DNA of 27,503 nt from Anaerolineales bacterium (GCA_020060485.1 JAGVAB010000147.1:1-27503), one strand, 5' to 3'. Numbered from the stretch's first letter, positions 8,175 through 16,522 are shown. Numbers and translations: made by a program. Notes: a model not told the origin generated them from the sequence alone.

Positions 8175-9640
8175 TACAACCCTCCCAGGATCAAGCGTAG
8201 CTCCTGTTCAATCCAGGCAAAAACAGGCGCGGGGAACAAGCCTGCCAGCAAAGTCAGCACAGCCAGCACCACGGTTGGCAGACGCATGGCAGGCGGTATA
8301 CGAATCAAGGTTTGCCCGGCATCTGCTTCTCCCAGAAAGATGCTGGTGAAAAACCGCAGCCCATAGGCCACCGTCAGCAGGGAACACAGCACCATGACGA
8401 TGGTCAACCCGGGGTAGAGGGTGTGAAAGCCGCCCGAAAAGATCATCCACTCGCTGCTGAAGATGGCCAGCATGGGCACCCCGGTGATGGCCAGCACCCC
8501 GACTGCTGCACACACGGCAGCCAGCGGCATGCTTTTCAGCAACCCGCCCAGGCTGGAAATCTGCCTTTTACCCGTGGCGTGGATCACCAGCCCCACACAC
8601 ATGAAGAGCAGTGCCTTGACCACCCCGTGATAGATCACATGCAGGGTGGCGCCAGCCAGCCCTTCGTGGGTGAGGGTTCCGACGCCGAACAGAATATAGC
8701 CCATCTGGCTGACGCTGGAATAGGCAATGACGCGCTTGATGTCCTGTTCGGCCAGCGCCATCAAAGCCCCATAAATCTGGGAGATCAACCCGGCTATCAT
8801 CAATGGCAGGGCAAAGCCGGTCATCTCGGCGAGTGAGAAGATGCTCAGCGGGAAGCGCAGGATGCCATATACGCCCATGCTCAACATGGCTGCCGCCAGC
8901 ATGATCGTGACCGGCATGGGGGCAATGCTGTGTGCGTCCGGCAGCCAGATGTGCAGGGGGAAAATGGCCATTTTGATCCCGAAGCCGATCAGAAACATGG
9001 TGGTGATGATCTTCACCGTGGCCGGTGCCAGCACAAGTCCGGACCGGAGCACCACGAAGCTGTCGCTCCCGGCAGCATCGTAGAGCACGATCAATCCTAC
9101 CAGCACCAGCAGGGAACCCAGATGAGTAATCAGGAAATATTTTAAGGCTACTGCTCCGGTGTTCTTCCCCTCTCCCCAGACCAGGATCAAAATGCAGGAG
9201 GCGATCAGCATCAGTTCCCAAAAAAAGTAGAACAGAAAAACGCTGTCGGCCAGGGTGGTGCCAGACATGCCCACGGCAAAGGCCAGCAGCAGGGCATAGA
9301 AATATGGTGTGCGTTCATCCCGGTGAACATAACCCAGGGCATAGATCGCCGCAAACAGGGTGACCAATGCCTCGGTGACCAGGAAGGGAAAAGTGAGCCA
9401 GTCGACATGCAGGATGAGATGAATGCCGGCCTGGGGCAGCCAAGGCAGATCGAGGCGTGGCTCCAGGCCTTTGTTCAACAGCGGCAGCAAGGCCAGGGTG
9501 CAAGCCAGGGTCAGGCCGGCGGCGGTCAGCGTCAGCCAGCCAGCCAAACCAGACACCACGCGCCTGACCAGCACCAGGAATAGCGCCATGCCCACGGGGA
9601 TGACAAGAATACTGAGTAAAAGTATTGTTTCAGTGTTCAT
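8174..9640 (-). CDS. Antiporter-like proton-translocating membrane subunit (NuoM-like)
   Basis: This 488-residue polytopic protein is a canonical NuoM/HyfB/MrpD-type subunit. The key residues are E142 in FFWELMLI, K223 in GIKMAIFPLHIWLPDAH, K342 in HGVVKALLFM and E397 in IFSSEWMIF. The last is an acidic residue in TM12, as in NuoM. The IKRVIAYSSVSQMGYILFG stretch (about residues 301-319) is the family hallmark around the broken helix TM8. It lies 25 nt after the NuoL-like stop with AAGGA about 10 nt before the ATG. It is the best conserved of the three antiporter-like subunits here, so it is most likely to have a working ion channel. Confidence 0.92.
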   Translation of the reverse strand: MNTETILLLSILVIPVGMALFLVLVRRVVSGLAGWLTLTAAGLTLACTLALLPLLNKGLEPRLDLPWLPQAGIHLILHVDWLTFPFLVTEALVTLFAAIYALGYVHRDERTPYFYALLLAFAVGMSGTTLADSVFLFYFFWELMLIASCILILVWGEGKNTGAVALKYFLITHLGSLLVLVGLIVLYDAAGSDSFVVLRSGLVLAPATVKIITTMFLIGFGIKMAIFPLHIWLPDAHSIAPMPVTIMLAAAMLSMGVYGILRFPLSIFSLAEMTGFALPLMIAGLISQIYGALMALAEQDIKRVIAYSSVSQMGYILFGVGTLTHEGLAGATLHVIYHGVVKALLFMCVGLVIHATGKRQISSLGGLLKSMPLAAVCAAVGVLAITGVPMLAIFSSEWMIFSGGFHTLYPGLTIVMVLCSLLTVAYGLRFFTSIFLGEADAGQTLIRIPPAMRLPTVVLAVLTLLAGLFPAPVFAWIEQELRLILGGL

Positions 9641-9665
9641 TCCAACCGTCCTTGCTTGTCAGGAT

Positions 9666-11441
9666 TCATCCACCGGCTCCGTTCAGGCCGATGATAAGAA
9701 CAGCGATCAAAGCCGCCGCCACCCACATCAGGTTAACGCGCAGGCGTCCGGTATGGGCGCGGCTGAGCAGCCTGCCAACCGCCAGAAATCCCTGGACTAG
9801 CAGATGCAGCCCGGCTTCAAGGGTAGCCTGCTCAAAAACTTCGTATAGCCGCCTGGCAATCCTGGTTATGATTTGAGCTGCCTGGTTCATTCCTTGCTGG
9901 TAGATATCGACCTCTACAGACTTGTAGAGGGTCTGGGGCAGTTGTCTGGCGCCTGCGCTCCAGTTGCGCCAGCCTCTGCTGGTTAGGCTTTCGAACTTCT
10001 CGAACCAGCGCAATTTGCTGACGATCCAAACCACGAGCAGCAGACCCCAGAATGCAGGCGAGAGCAGAGGCAGTGAGGTCAGGCTGGGCCGGGTGAAGGT
10101 TGAACGCAGCGTAGAGATCTCACTGGCATGCAAAGGGGTGAACAGAAGGGGAGTGGCGATGAATAGCAATACCACCACCGGCATGCCCCATTTCAGCTCA
10201 TGTTCATGGCGGTCAGGCCAGTTGGCCACAGTCTTTCTGGGTGCTGGTGATGTTTCCTTCCAGCTTTTGACCAGCCACAAGATCAGCAATGCCAGGCTGG
10301 CTTCTGCAATCCAAAAGTCAACCTTGTTGTCTCCCTGCTGCTGCACAGCCCAGATCACCACAAAGGCGTAAATGCCCAGCAGCAGTCCGCCGCTGAACCG
10401 CGTCAGTCTTTCGCGGACTGCGGCCGAAAACCGGATCAGACCATGGCCAAGCCAGAGAAAGCGCAGCAGGCTGGCTGTCAGCATTCCGCCCCAAACCAGG
10501 GCCTCCAGATGATGTACGGCTGCAAACATGGTCACAGCACCCAGAAAGGCAAACAGTCCCCACATGCTTTCTTGCAGGTCTTTTCTTCCCCAGGCGTAGA
10601 TCAGGGCGGCCAGCGCACAGATGGCTGCCAGCAAGGAGATCATATTTTGTATGGGTGCTGTGCGGGTCAACAGGGGGGCGGTGCGGAACAGGAGGTACAT
10701 GCCCAGGTTGGGCATGACAGTGGCCAGGAACCAGGCCCTGATCATCATGGAGGTTGTTTCGGCAGCTGCATTCTGCCAGAAGACAAACGGCCAGAGGCCT
10801 GCCTTGACCCACACGGCCAGGGCAAAACCGATGGCGATCCATTGTAAAATGACCTCCGGCAATTCGCCGGCCAGGCCCAATGCCAGCGAGATGTCCAGCG
10901 AGGTGCCGGAGTAGATCAACAGGATGATGGCGATCAACAGGCCGGCATCCCCGAGCCGGAGTCCCAGGTACAGGCGCTGGCTGCTCTGCCTGCCTGCGGC
11001 TAGCAATTGCACCACAGCGATCCCCAGGGCGGCAAATTCCAGGGCGGCATAGCGCAGGAGGAAATTGCCTGCCAGAAAGGCACTGTTGGCGGTGGTCAGC
11101 ACGAAAAGGAACAGGCCATCCTGCCACCAGGTTTGTGCATGGCGGTCTTTCATACCAGTCAGGTAAAAGATCAGTCCGCTGGCTGTGGTCCAAAAGGCTG
11201 CCATCAGTCCCCAAAACTCAAACTTGAAGTACAGCGGCCCCTTGCCGGGCCACCATTCAGACGAAAGCGACAGGTTGGCATCTCTGAGCAGCAAAGCGAT
11301 CAGCAGGCAGGCCAGCACCACTCCCACGCTGCCTGCGGTTGCCCAATCCCGCAGGGTTTTGGGTAAATATCGTCCGGCTGCCATCAGGAGGATACCCATG
11401 ATCAATGGATACCCGATGACCCCCCATCCCAACACTTCCAT
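9666..11441 (-). CDS. Divergent NuoL/MbhH-like antiporter subunit with C-terminal lateral-helix-like segment
   Basis: This 591-residue polytopic protein occupies the NuoL/MbhH place in the operon. It keeps E135 (RYAALEFAALG) and K213 (VWVKAGLWPFVFW), the equivalents of the TM5 Glu and TM7 Lys. The usual LPDA and HAATMV motifs after TM7 are replaced (QNAAAETTS then IRAWFLA), and I find no Lys at the TM8 HAxxK site. The region after residue about 490 fits the NuoL C-terminus: a VDIYQQGMNQA segment, a long amphipathic stretch (about 515-560) and a final helix after HTGRLRVNL, resembling the lateral helix HL and TM16. It may be structural or have an altered proton path. Homology to NuoL is moderately secure; function is not. 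Confidence 0.82.
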   Translation of the reverse strand: MEVLGWGVIGYPLIMGILLMAAGRYLPKTLRDWATAGSVGVVLACLLIALLLRDANLSLSSEWWPGKGPLYFKFEFWGLMAAFWTTASGLIFYLTGMKDRHAQTWWQDGLFLFVLTTANSAFLAGNFLLRYAALEFAALGIAVVQLLAAGRQSSQRLYLGLRLGDAGLLIAIILLIYSGTSLDISLALGLAGELPEVILQWIAIGFALAVWVKAGLWPFVFWQNAAAETTSMMIRAWFLATVMPNLGMYLLFRTAPLLTRTAPIQNMISLLAAICALAALIYAWGRKDLQESMWGLFAFLGAVTMFAAVHHLEALVWGGMLTASLLRFLWLGHGLIRFSAAVRERLTRFSGGLLLGIYAFVVIWAVQQQGDNKVDFWIAEASLALLILWLVKSWKETSPAPRKTVANWPDRHEHELKWGMPVVVLLFIATPLLFTPLHASEISTLRSTFTRPSLTSLPLLSPAFWGLLLVVWIVSKLRWFEKFESLTSRGWRNWSAGARQLPQTLYKSVEVDIYQQGMNQAAQIITRIARRLYEVFEQATLEAGLHLLVQGFLAVGRLLSRAHTGRLRVNLMWVAAALIAVLIIGLNGAGG

Positions 11442-11448
11442 GCTGGCT

Positions 11449-11772
11449 TTATCCTTTCAATTCGTTCATTTTGTCTGTATCCCCATCTGGGTAGTGGATA
11501 TAGACATTGACGATAAGCGCCAAAGCAATGGCAATGATGACAGTCTCCACAATCACCGCCGAGATCGTCATGGCCTGGGCCAGGTGTGGATCCTGATGGA
11601 TCTTCCCGGCGTGGATCAATGCCAGCGCCACGCCCTGCAGCATGATCTTCAGGCTGATGACCTGCTTGAAGACGGCTTTCTGGATCAGCATTCCGCCAAA
11701 TCCGGTGATGACCAGAATGATTGAGACAGCGGATAGCAGTCCATCCACCGCAGGAGGTACGGTTTCATTCAT
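11449..11772 (-). CDS. MbhG/MrpC/NuoK-like small membrane subunit
   Basis: This 107-residue protein has three hydrophobic segments and the NuoK/MrpC pattern, with ISLKIMLQGVALALI in TM2 and AMTISAVIVETVIIAIALAL in TM3. E76 falls near NuoK Glu72 (E. coli). The NuoK Glu36 position is Lys42 here; MrpC/MbhG proteins usually have a small polar residue there. I chose ATG 11772, which overlaps the upstream gene by 8 nt and has AAGGAC upstream. The longer frame to 11826 would overlap the upstream gene by 62 nt and adds a Pro/Cys-rich stretch unlike the family. The position before the NuoL-like gene matches mbhG before mbhH. Confidence 0.85.
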   Translation of the reverse strand: MNETVPPAVDGLLSAVSIILVITGFGGMLIQKAVFKQVISLKIMLQGVALALIHAGKIHQDPHLAQAMTISAVIVETVIIAIALALIVNVYIHYPDGDTDKMNELKG

Positions 11773-12019
11773 CCTTTTTGTCCTTCCGGCTGGGCAGCAG
11801 GGTGGCAATTCCCAATGCGCCGGCAAAGATCAGACCAATCTGCACGGCCAGGTCTGGGCCGCGCTGCTGCCAAAACCAGTATTGGAAGCTGGTTTCCAGT
11901 AGTTGCTCGTTGAAGGCAGCCGTCTGCCCGAAATGTTCCCATACCAGCTTTCCTCCCCACAGGATCAACAGGAGAATGCCAGCCTCCACCAGCCAGGAGA
12001 AAGAGCTCTTCCGCTTCAT
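11765..12019 (-). CDS. MbhE-like small membrane subunit
   Basis: This 84-residue protein has two hydrophobic segments, at about residues 8-22 and 55-75. Its second half, YWFWQQRGPDLAVQIGLIFAG, resembles the MbhE/MrpB pattern in which an ILxDYRGxDTLGE stretch leads into a helix. Gene order supports this: it lies between the MbhD-like and MbhG-like genes, exactly as mbhE does in Mbh operons. No separate MbhF follows. The ATG overlaps the stop of the MbhD-like gene (ATGA) and the preceding bases supply GGAGAGG as ribosome site. The protein is short and the match is by pattern only, so the assignment is moderate. Confidence 0.72.
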   Translation of the reverse strand: MKRKSSFSWLVEAGILLLILWGGKLVWEHFGQTAAFNEQLLETSFQYWFWQQRGPDLAVQIGLIFAGALGIATLLPSRKDKKDE

Positions 12020-12270
12020 GGTTCATCCTCTCCCCGCGGGGTTTTGGTCAGGCTAATCACAATGATCATCAGAATGCTGGTCAGACCGGCCCCCACGCTC
12101 AGCTCGAAACCGGCTGCAAAGGGCGCTTTTAAAAGGAAAAACACCACCGCCAGGGCAGTGCTGCCAATGCCCAATGCAACGGCCGCCCGGAGGATGCTGC
12201 GGGTCAACATGCTGTAGATGGCAGCCGTTAAGAGCACCAGACACGGGATCAGATAGCCCAAGAATTGCAT
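12016..12270 (-). CDS. MbhD/NuoJ-like small membrane subunit (DUF4040-like), first gene of the hydrogenase operon
   Basis: This 84-residue protein has three hydrophobic segments. The stretch LLKAPFAAGFELSVGAGLTS resembles the MbhD/MrpB (DUF4040) pattern in which an A-D-x-A-x-T-E-A-x-V-G-A-G-L core leads to the last helix. NuoJ is related and is the alternative name. I chose ATG 12270 because an AAGGAG site sits 7 nt upstream; the open frame extends to 12312 but has no ribosome site there. It is the first gene of the operon and overlaps the MbhE-like gene by 4 nt. Position and pattern together make the call likely. Confidence 0.78.
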   Translation of the reverse strand: MQFLGYLIPCLVLLTAAIYSMLTRSILRAAVALGIGSTALAVVFFLLKAPFAAGFELSVGAGLTSILMIIVISLTKTPRGEDEP

Positions 12271-12638
12271 AAGGAACTCCTTATGTTTACTACTGGTTTG
12301 TGTTTGTTTCATGCATGCACAGGCCCAGGTTCAATGGTTTAAAATTTTCAGGCCCGCAGAAGATGCTGTGTCGCCGGTGATTCGAATGAATCGATAATAG
12401 CTTGCAAAAGGCTCCCAGTTGATGAGATGAGGCTGCAAGAGCTTTTTGATGTTGAATATTATATCTTATAACCTCTCTGGTTGGTAGCTTGCCGATTCTT
12501 TTTTGATTCGAGGCAGGGCTGGCTGCCATGCATGTGATCTTTTCTTTTGAGAAAACCGCTGCGACTTGAGAGAATCCCTTCAGCCGAAGTATAATCATGC
12601 TCACAGGAAGATCAAAAAAAACCTTCAGGAGGCAGCGC
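12271..12638. promoter_or_regulatory. Divergent intergenic region between hydrogenase operon and purD
   Basis: This 368-bp region holds no convincing gene. On the minus strand a TATAAT lies at 12458-12463, which would give the hydrogenase operon a leader of about 180 nt; no matching -35 is visible, so the promoter may need an activator or lie elsewhere. On the plus strand is the strong purD promoter, listed separately. The AAGGAG ribosome site of the first hydrogenase gene is at about 12277-12283. I see no clear operator repeat or riboswitch. Confidence 0.4.
12566..12602 (+). promoter_or_regulatory. Sigma70-type promoter of purD
   Basis: TTGAGA (12566-12571) and a perfect TATAAT (12590-12595) are separated by 18 bp. 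Transcription would begin near 12602. That excludes the in-frame ATG at 12597 and supports ATG 12639, which is preceded by an AGGAGG ribosome site at 12627-12632. A second TTGAGA occurs 19 bp upstream at 12547-12552. Confidence 0.65.
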
Positions 12639-13973
12639 ATGAAGATCGGATTGATTGGCAGCGGCGGACGTGAACATGCCATGGCAAAGGCGCTCAGCCG
12701 GCAGTCAGAGCGGGACACTTTATATGTATACGCTTCTCACCATAATCCAGGTATTGACCAGCTGGCAGCCGAGACCCTGACTGGTTCGTTGAGTGATGCC
12801 CCCGGTATCGTGGGCTTTTTCACAGCGCGGGCGGTCGATTTTGTGGCGGTTGGCCCGGAAGCCCCCTTGATGGCCGGGGTGGTGGATGCATTGCGGGCGG
12901 CGGGCGTGCCCACGGTGGGCGCCAATCAGTCCCAGGCGCGCATTGAAAGCGACAAACACTTCATGCGCCAGTTGATGTCCAAGTACGTTCCCTGGGGTTC
13001 TCCTGCCTGGCAGTTGGTGCACAGCCGCCAGGAGGCCGCCGATTTCATCGACCAGGTGGGGGAGGTGGCGGTGAAACCAACGGGTTTGACTGGCGGCAAA
13101 GGTGTGCAGGTGATGGGCACCCAGCTTGCCACTCTGGAAGACGCACTGGCGTATATCGATGAGTGGCTGGCGCAGGATGGCGCCGTGCTGCTCGAAGAAC
13201 GCCTGGTAGGCGAGGAGTTTTCACGCATGGTATTTGCCGCCGATGGGATCATTGTCCCGATACCGGTGGCTCAGGATTTTAAATATGCCTGTGAAGATGA
13301 CCGCGGGCTGATGACCGGCGGTATGGGGGTTTACACCATGGCTGACGGCAGCATGCCTTTTCTGACCGCACAGGATTTGCAGGAAGCCGACCGTGTGATG
13401 CAGCAGGTGATCGCTGCCCTGGGAGAAGAAAGCGGCGCTGCCTATCGCGGCGTATTGTATGGACAGTTCATGGTTACCGCCCGCGGTATCCGCGTGATCG
13501 AATTCAACGCCCGGTTGGGAGATCCTGAAGCGATCAATGTGATGGCACTTCTGCAGGGCGATCCGGCGCAGGTCTTTTTGGAGATTGCCCGCGGCCAGCT
13601 CAACCCGGCCAGCGTCCAATTTGAACAGTGCGCCTCACTGGTGAAATACCTGGTGCCGGTGGAATATCCGGAAGAGACGATCAAGGGTCGTCTCTTCGCA
13701 TTTGACACCGACAGGGTGGAAGCGGCTGGCTTGCAGGTCATTTTTGCCTCGGTGCAGGCCGCTGATGGCGGCCAATGGGAGACGCTTGGCTCACGCACCC
13801 TGGCTGTGGTTGGTCTGGGAGAACACCCCGGACAGGTGTGTGAGAACATGGAAGCCTTGCTGGCTGAAGTCCAGCCGGTGGCGCTGCGTCATCGCGCCGA
13901 TATTGGCGCCAGTGCCTTGATTGCCAGCAAGACTGCCCGTATGGATGCTTTACGGCGAGGCGGGCAGGCATGA
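12639..13973 (+). CDS. purD: Phosphoribosylamine--glycine ligase, archaeal-like type
   Basis: This 444-residue protein catalyses ATP-dependent joining of glycine to 5-phosphoribosylamine, the second step of purine synthesis, in the cytosol. The N-terminus MKIGLIGSGGREHA is the PurD signature. The ATP-grasp part follows, with KPTGLTGGKGV (about residues 145-155), GLMTGGMGVYT and FNARLGDPEAINVM (about 290-303). The last replaces the usual bacterial FNVRFGDPETQ form and resembles archaeal PurD, an impression from motifs only. The start is fixed by the AGGAGG ribosome site and the upstream promoter. The stop overlaps the M42 peptidase start by 4 nt, so the two are translationally coupled. Codon use does not stand out from the neighbours. 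Confidence 0.93.
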   Translation: MKIGLIGSGGREHAMAKALSRQSERDTLYVYASHHNPGIDQLAAETLTGSLSDAPGIVGFFTARAVDFVAVGPEAPLMAGVVDALRAAGVPTVGANQSQARIESDKHFMRQLMSKYVPWGSPAWQLVHSRQEAADFIDQVGEVAVKPTGLTGGKGVQVMGTQLATLEDALAYIDEWLAQDGAVLLEERLVGEEFSRMVFAADGIIVPIPVAQDFKYACEDDRGLMTGGMGVYTMADGSMPFLTAQDLQEADRVMQQVIAALGEESGAAYRGVLYGQFMVTARGIRVIEFNARLGDPEAINVMALLQGDPAQVFLEIARGQLNPASVQFEQCASLVKYLVPVEYPEETIKGRLFAFDTDRVEAAGLQVIFASVQAADGGQWETLGSRTLAVVGLGEHPGQVCENMEALLAEVQPVALRHRADIGASALIASKTARMDALRRGGQA

Positions 13974-15037
13974 AAGACACGCATCTCGATCTGGCCTTGC
14001 TGGCTGTGTTGAGCGAAACACCTGGTCTGCCTGGCCGGGAGATGCTGGTGGCCGAGCGCATCCAGCAGGCTTTGCCCGCTGGATGGACGGCCGAGGTGGA
14101 CGCCATTGGCAATCTGGTGGCACACTGCCCGGCCTGGGTTGGGTGCGGCCCGAAGGTGATGCTAATGACCCACATGGACGAAGTAGGCTTGATCGTGCGG
14201 CGTATCACCCCGGACGGCTTTTTGCTGGTCGAACGCATGGGCGGCATGGGGTTACGCTCTTTGCCTGGCGCACGGCTGGATCTGTGGACCAGCGATGGCC
14301 GCTGTCTGCCGGCCCAGGTAGGCACCCTGCCGCAGCATCTGGATGGCACAGACGTTCTCAGCCTGGCATCTATCTTTGTGGAGATCGGGACGGCTTCCCG
14401 CCAGGAAGTAGAAGCTCTGGGCGTTCAGGTGGGGGACGGGTTGACCTGGGCTTCCTCCCTGGAGCGTTTCGGCGAACACGCGGTACGCGGCAAGGCTTTG
14501 GATGACAGGTTGGGGTGTTTCGCCCTGCTGGAGCTGGCCCGCTATCTGCAAGCAACCGGCAGTACTCCTGCCTGTGATCTGCACCTGGCCTTTGTGGTGC
14601 AGGAAGAATCGTGTTTGAGCGGCGGGCTGCCGGCTGTGCAGCACTATGCCCCCTCTGTTGTGATTGGCATTGACGGCACCCTGACCTTTGACACGCCTGA
14701 CCTGCTCGACCAGCAAACCGAGGTGCGCCTGGGTGGCGGCCCGGCTCTCAAGTGGCTGGAGGCTATCCGCGGCAAGTTGGTTTGCACGGTGCCGGATTGG
14801 TCGCTGGCCCAAACTGCCCGCGTCACTGCTCACCAGGCAGGCATCCCGCTGCAGGATGAGGTCATCATTGGCATCGGCACCGCCCTTAATCCTGTACCCT
14901 ATGCCAACCAGGGTGTGCGCATCCTGGGGCTTTCGCTGCCAGTGCGTTATCATCATTCGCCGGTGGAGATGGCTGATCTGCGCGATGTGGATTGGATGGT
15001 GAAGCTGCTGGCTGCCCTTTTGCAAGTAGCTTTGTAG
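13970..15037 (+). CDS. M42 family metallopeptidase (glutamyl aminopeptidase/endoglucanase-like)
   Basis: This 355-residue cytosolic metalloaminopeptidase shows the M42 pattern: H68-M-D70 (MTHMDEVG), the bridging Asp in GKALDDRLGC (D178 or D179), the Glu pair E212-E213 in VVQEES, D235 in GIDG and a C-terminal His in YHHSPVEM (H328 or H329). These are the two-metal ligands and the general base of the M42/M18/M20 clan. The length matches TET-type aminopeptidases, which form tetrahedral dodecamers and trim peptides. The inserted PDZ-like domain region spans about residues 75-165. It starts within the purD stop (ATGA) and probably shares its transcript. There is no obvious metabolic reason for the pairing. 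Confidence 0.92.
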   Translation: MKDTHLDLALLAVLSETPGLPGREMLVAERIQQALPAGWTAEVDAIGNLVAHCPAWVGCGPKVMLMTHMDEVGLIVRRITPDGFLLVERMGGMGLRSLPGARLDLWTSDGRCLPAQVGTLPQHLDGTDVLSLASIFVEIGTASRQEVEALGVQVGDGLTWASSLERFGEHAVRGKALDDRLGCFALLELARYLQATGSTPACDLHLAFVVQEESCLSGGLPAVQHYAPSVVIGIDGTLTFDTPDLLDQQTEVRLGGGPALKWLEAIRGKLVCTVPDWSLAQTARVTAHQAGIPLQDEVIIGIGTALNPVPYANQGVRILGLSLPVRYHHSPVEMADLRDVDWMVKLLAALLQVAL

Positions 15038-15061
15038 CCTGGCGGTCGGTTAACAGACGCC

Positions 15062-15090
15062 TTACAGTTTGTGTTATGAATTAGGATTAT
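15062..15090 (+). promoter_or_regulatory. Possible promoter of the diguanylate cyclase gene
   Basis: TTACAG (15062-15067) and GATTAT (15085-15090) are spaced 17 bp apart. They lie in an AT-rich stretch about 90 bp before the start at 15182. The match to consensus is only fair. A GGGGGT ribosome site precedes the ATG by about 9 nt. Confidence 0.3.
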
Positions 15091-15181
15091 TGTGGTAATA
15101 TTTAAGTAATAATCAATTAGGCTGCGTTATCTGATACTTAAAGGATCACATTATCACCGGACTGAACGGGGGTCACTCAAG

Positions 15182-16522
15182 ATGCAATTGCGTAACAGGG
15201 TCATACATTTAACGGGTTTGTTTGTTCTCCTCATGGCGCTGCTGGGAGGGCTGAATTTTTGGGCGCTGCATTGGACGGTGACGGAGACCGTGCAGATCGT
15301 GCAGCAACGCTCTACGGCGGTATTGACCTCATTGGCCCGGGTACGTGCGGCCAGTGCTGAAATGGGGGACAGATTGACGGGTTATGCTTTTTTGCAGGGC
15401 AATATGGCTCCGGCTTTCTCCCTGGATTATCAGGCGGCGTATAATTCATTGCAGGCAGAGTTGCTTTCCTTGCGTTCCCCGGACATGCGATTTTATTCGC
15501 AGGAATTGCAAGGAGAGATGGAAAGGTCTGCGGCGGGTCTTTACCAGGCCGGCACAGAACTGTTCTCAGCACAGCCCGGCGATGTTGACGCTGCCTGGCA
15601 GAAGTGGGAAACCGCCAGAGGGTCTTTTTGCGCTTTGATTGATGCTGCCTCGACAGCCCAGATCGAGGAGATACAACAGCGCACAATAACCATTCAGAGA
15701 CGCGCCCGAAATCTGTTTTGGCTGTATGCCATATCTGTCCTGCTGGTCATTCTGCTGGTTATTCGTATTGCCAGCCGGTTTTGCAGGGACTTCGTCCAGC
15801 GCGTGAATGCCATCAATCAGATGGTGTCCGGCATCGGAGCCGGTCACTGGCAGATGCGTGTAGCAGACAAGACCCAGGATGAATTGGGGCAGTTGGCGCG
15901 CACCATCAACCAGACCACAGATGAACTTTTTGAGGCTCGTCAAAACCTGCAGCGCACCACAGCAGAGCTGGCCATGCAATTGGCTGAACGCCAGAAAGCC
16001 GAAACCATGCTGGCCGAAGCGGCCGCTCACGATCCCTTGACCGGCCTGCCCAACCGCACTGTCTTTTTTGAGCAATTGAACCATGCCATTGCCCTAGCCA
16101 CCCGGAATGCCAATCATCTGGGCTTACTTTTTATTGACATGGATGGCCTGAAGGCGGTCAATGATGCTTTTGGGCATGATGGCGGCGATACCCTGATCCG
16201 GGAGGTGGCCAGACGGCTGCGGGAGCATGTGCGCGATAGCGACTATGTTGCCCGCCTGGCCGGGGATGAATTTGTGGTCATTCTGGAAAATTTACAGGAT
16301 GTGGATCAGGATTTGAATATGATCTGCGCCAAGCTTGTTGCTGCACTGGCCGAGCCATATGAAATTCGTGGCCGGCGTCTCAGGCTCACTGCCAGCATCG
16401 GCGCCAGTTTCTTCCCGGAGCATGGCCGCGACGCCGATGAATTGCTGCGTAACGCCGACTCGGCCATGTACCGGGTCAAGAATAGGGGCAAGAACAATTA
16501 TGCGGTGTACCAGTTGTCTTAA
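15182..16522 (+). CDS. Membrane-bound diguanylate cyclase (HAMP-GGDEF)
   Basis: This 446-residue inner-membrane enzyme would make cyclic di-GMP from two GTP. TM1 (about residues 8-30) and TM2 (about 178-197) flank a mostly helical extracytoplasmic sensor domain of about 145 residues. A HAMP domain (about 198-250) and a coiled coil (about 255-282) lead into the GGDEF domain (about 283-446). The active-site motif is AGDEF (360-364), a variant found in active cyclases. The inhibitory-site R351-x-x-D354 lies five residues upstream of it, so product inhibition is likely. The DPLTGLPNR and FIDMDGLKAVND motifs are intact. No EAL domain is present. The stop codon overlaps the stop of the convergent gene in TTAA. 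Confidence 0.93.
   Translation: MQLRNRVIHLTGLFVLLMALLGGLNFWALHWTVTETVQIVQQRSTAVLTSLARVRAASAEMGDRLTGYAFLQGNMAPAFSLDYQAAYNSLQAELLSLRSPDMRFYSQELQGEMERSAAGLYQAGTELFSAQPGDVDAAWQKWETARGSFCALIDAASTAQIEEIQQRTITIQRRARNLFWLYAISVLLVILLVIRIASRFCRDFVQRVNAINQMVSGIGAGHWQMRVADKTQDELGQLARTINQTTDELFEARQNLQRTTAELAMQLAERQKAETMLAEAAAHDPLTGLPNRTVFFEQLNHAIALATRNANHLGLLFIDMDGLKAVNDAFGHDGGDTLIREVARRLREHVRDSDYVARLAGDEFVVILENLQDVDQDLNMICAKLVAALAEPYEIRGRRLRLTASIGASFFPEHGRDADELLRNADSAMYRVKNRGKNNYAVYQLS

Noticed and set aside
3005..12270. Operon as a true NADH:quinone oxidoreductase (complex I)
   Set aside because: The large subunit keeps both CxxC nickel motifs, and NuoE, NuoF and NuoG are absent, which points to a hydrogenase.
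3005..12270. Operon as an MBS-type sulfane-sulfur reductase
   Set aside because: As I understand MBS, its large subunit has altered Ni-binding cysteines; here all four are present.
12290..12718. Minus-strand open frame of 142 codons overlapping the purD start
   Set aside because: It covers the purD promoter and start and has no recognisable domain or ribosome site.
16519..16522. Overlap of two convergent stop codons in TTAA
   Set aside because: Compact convergent ends occur commonly and need no special explanation.
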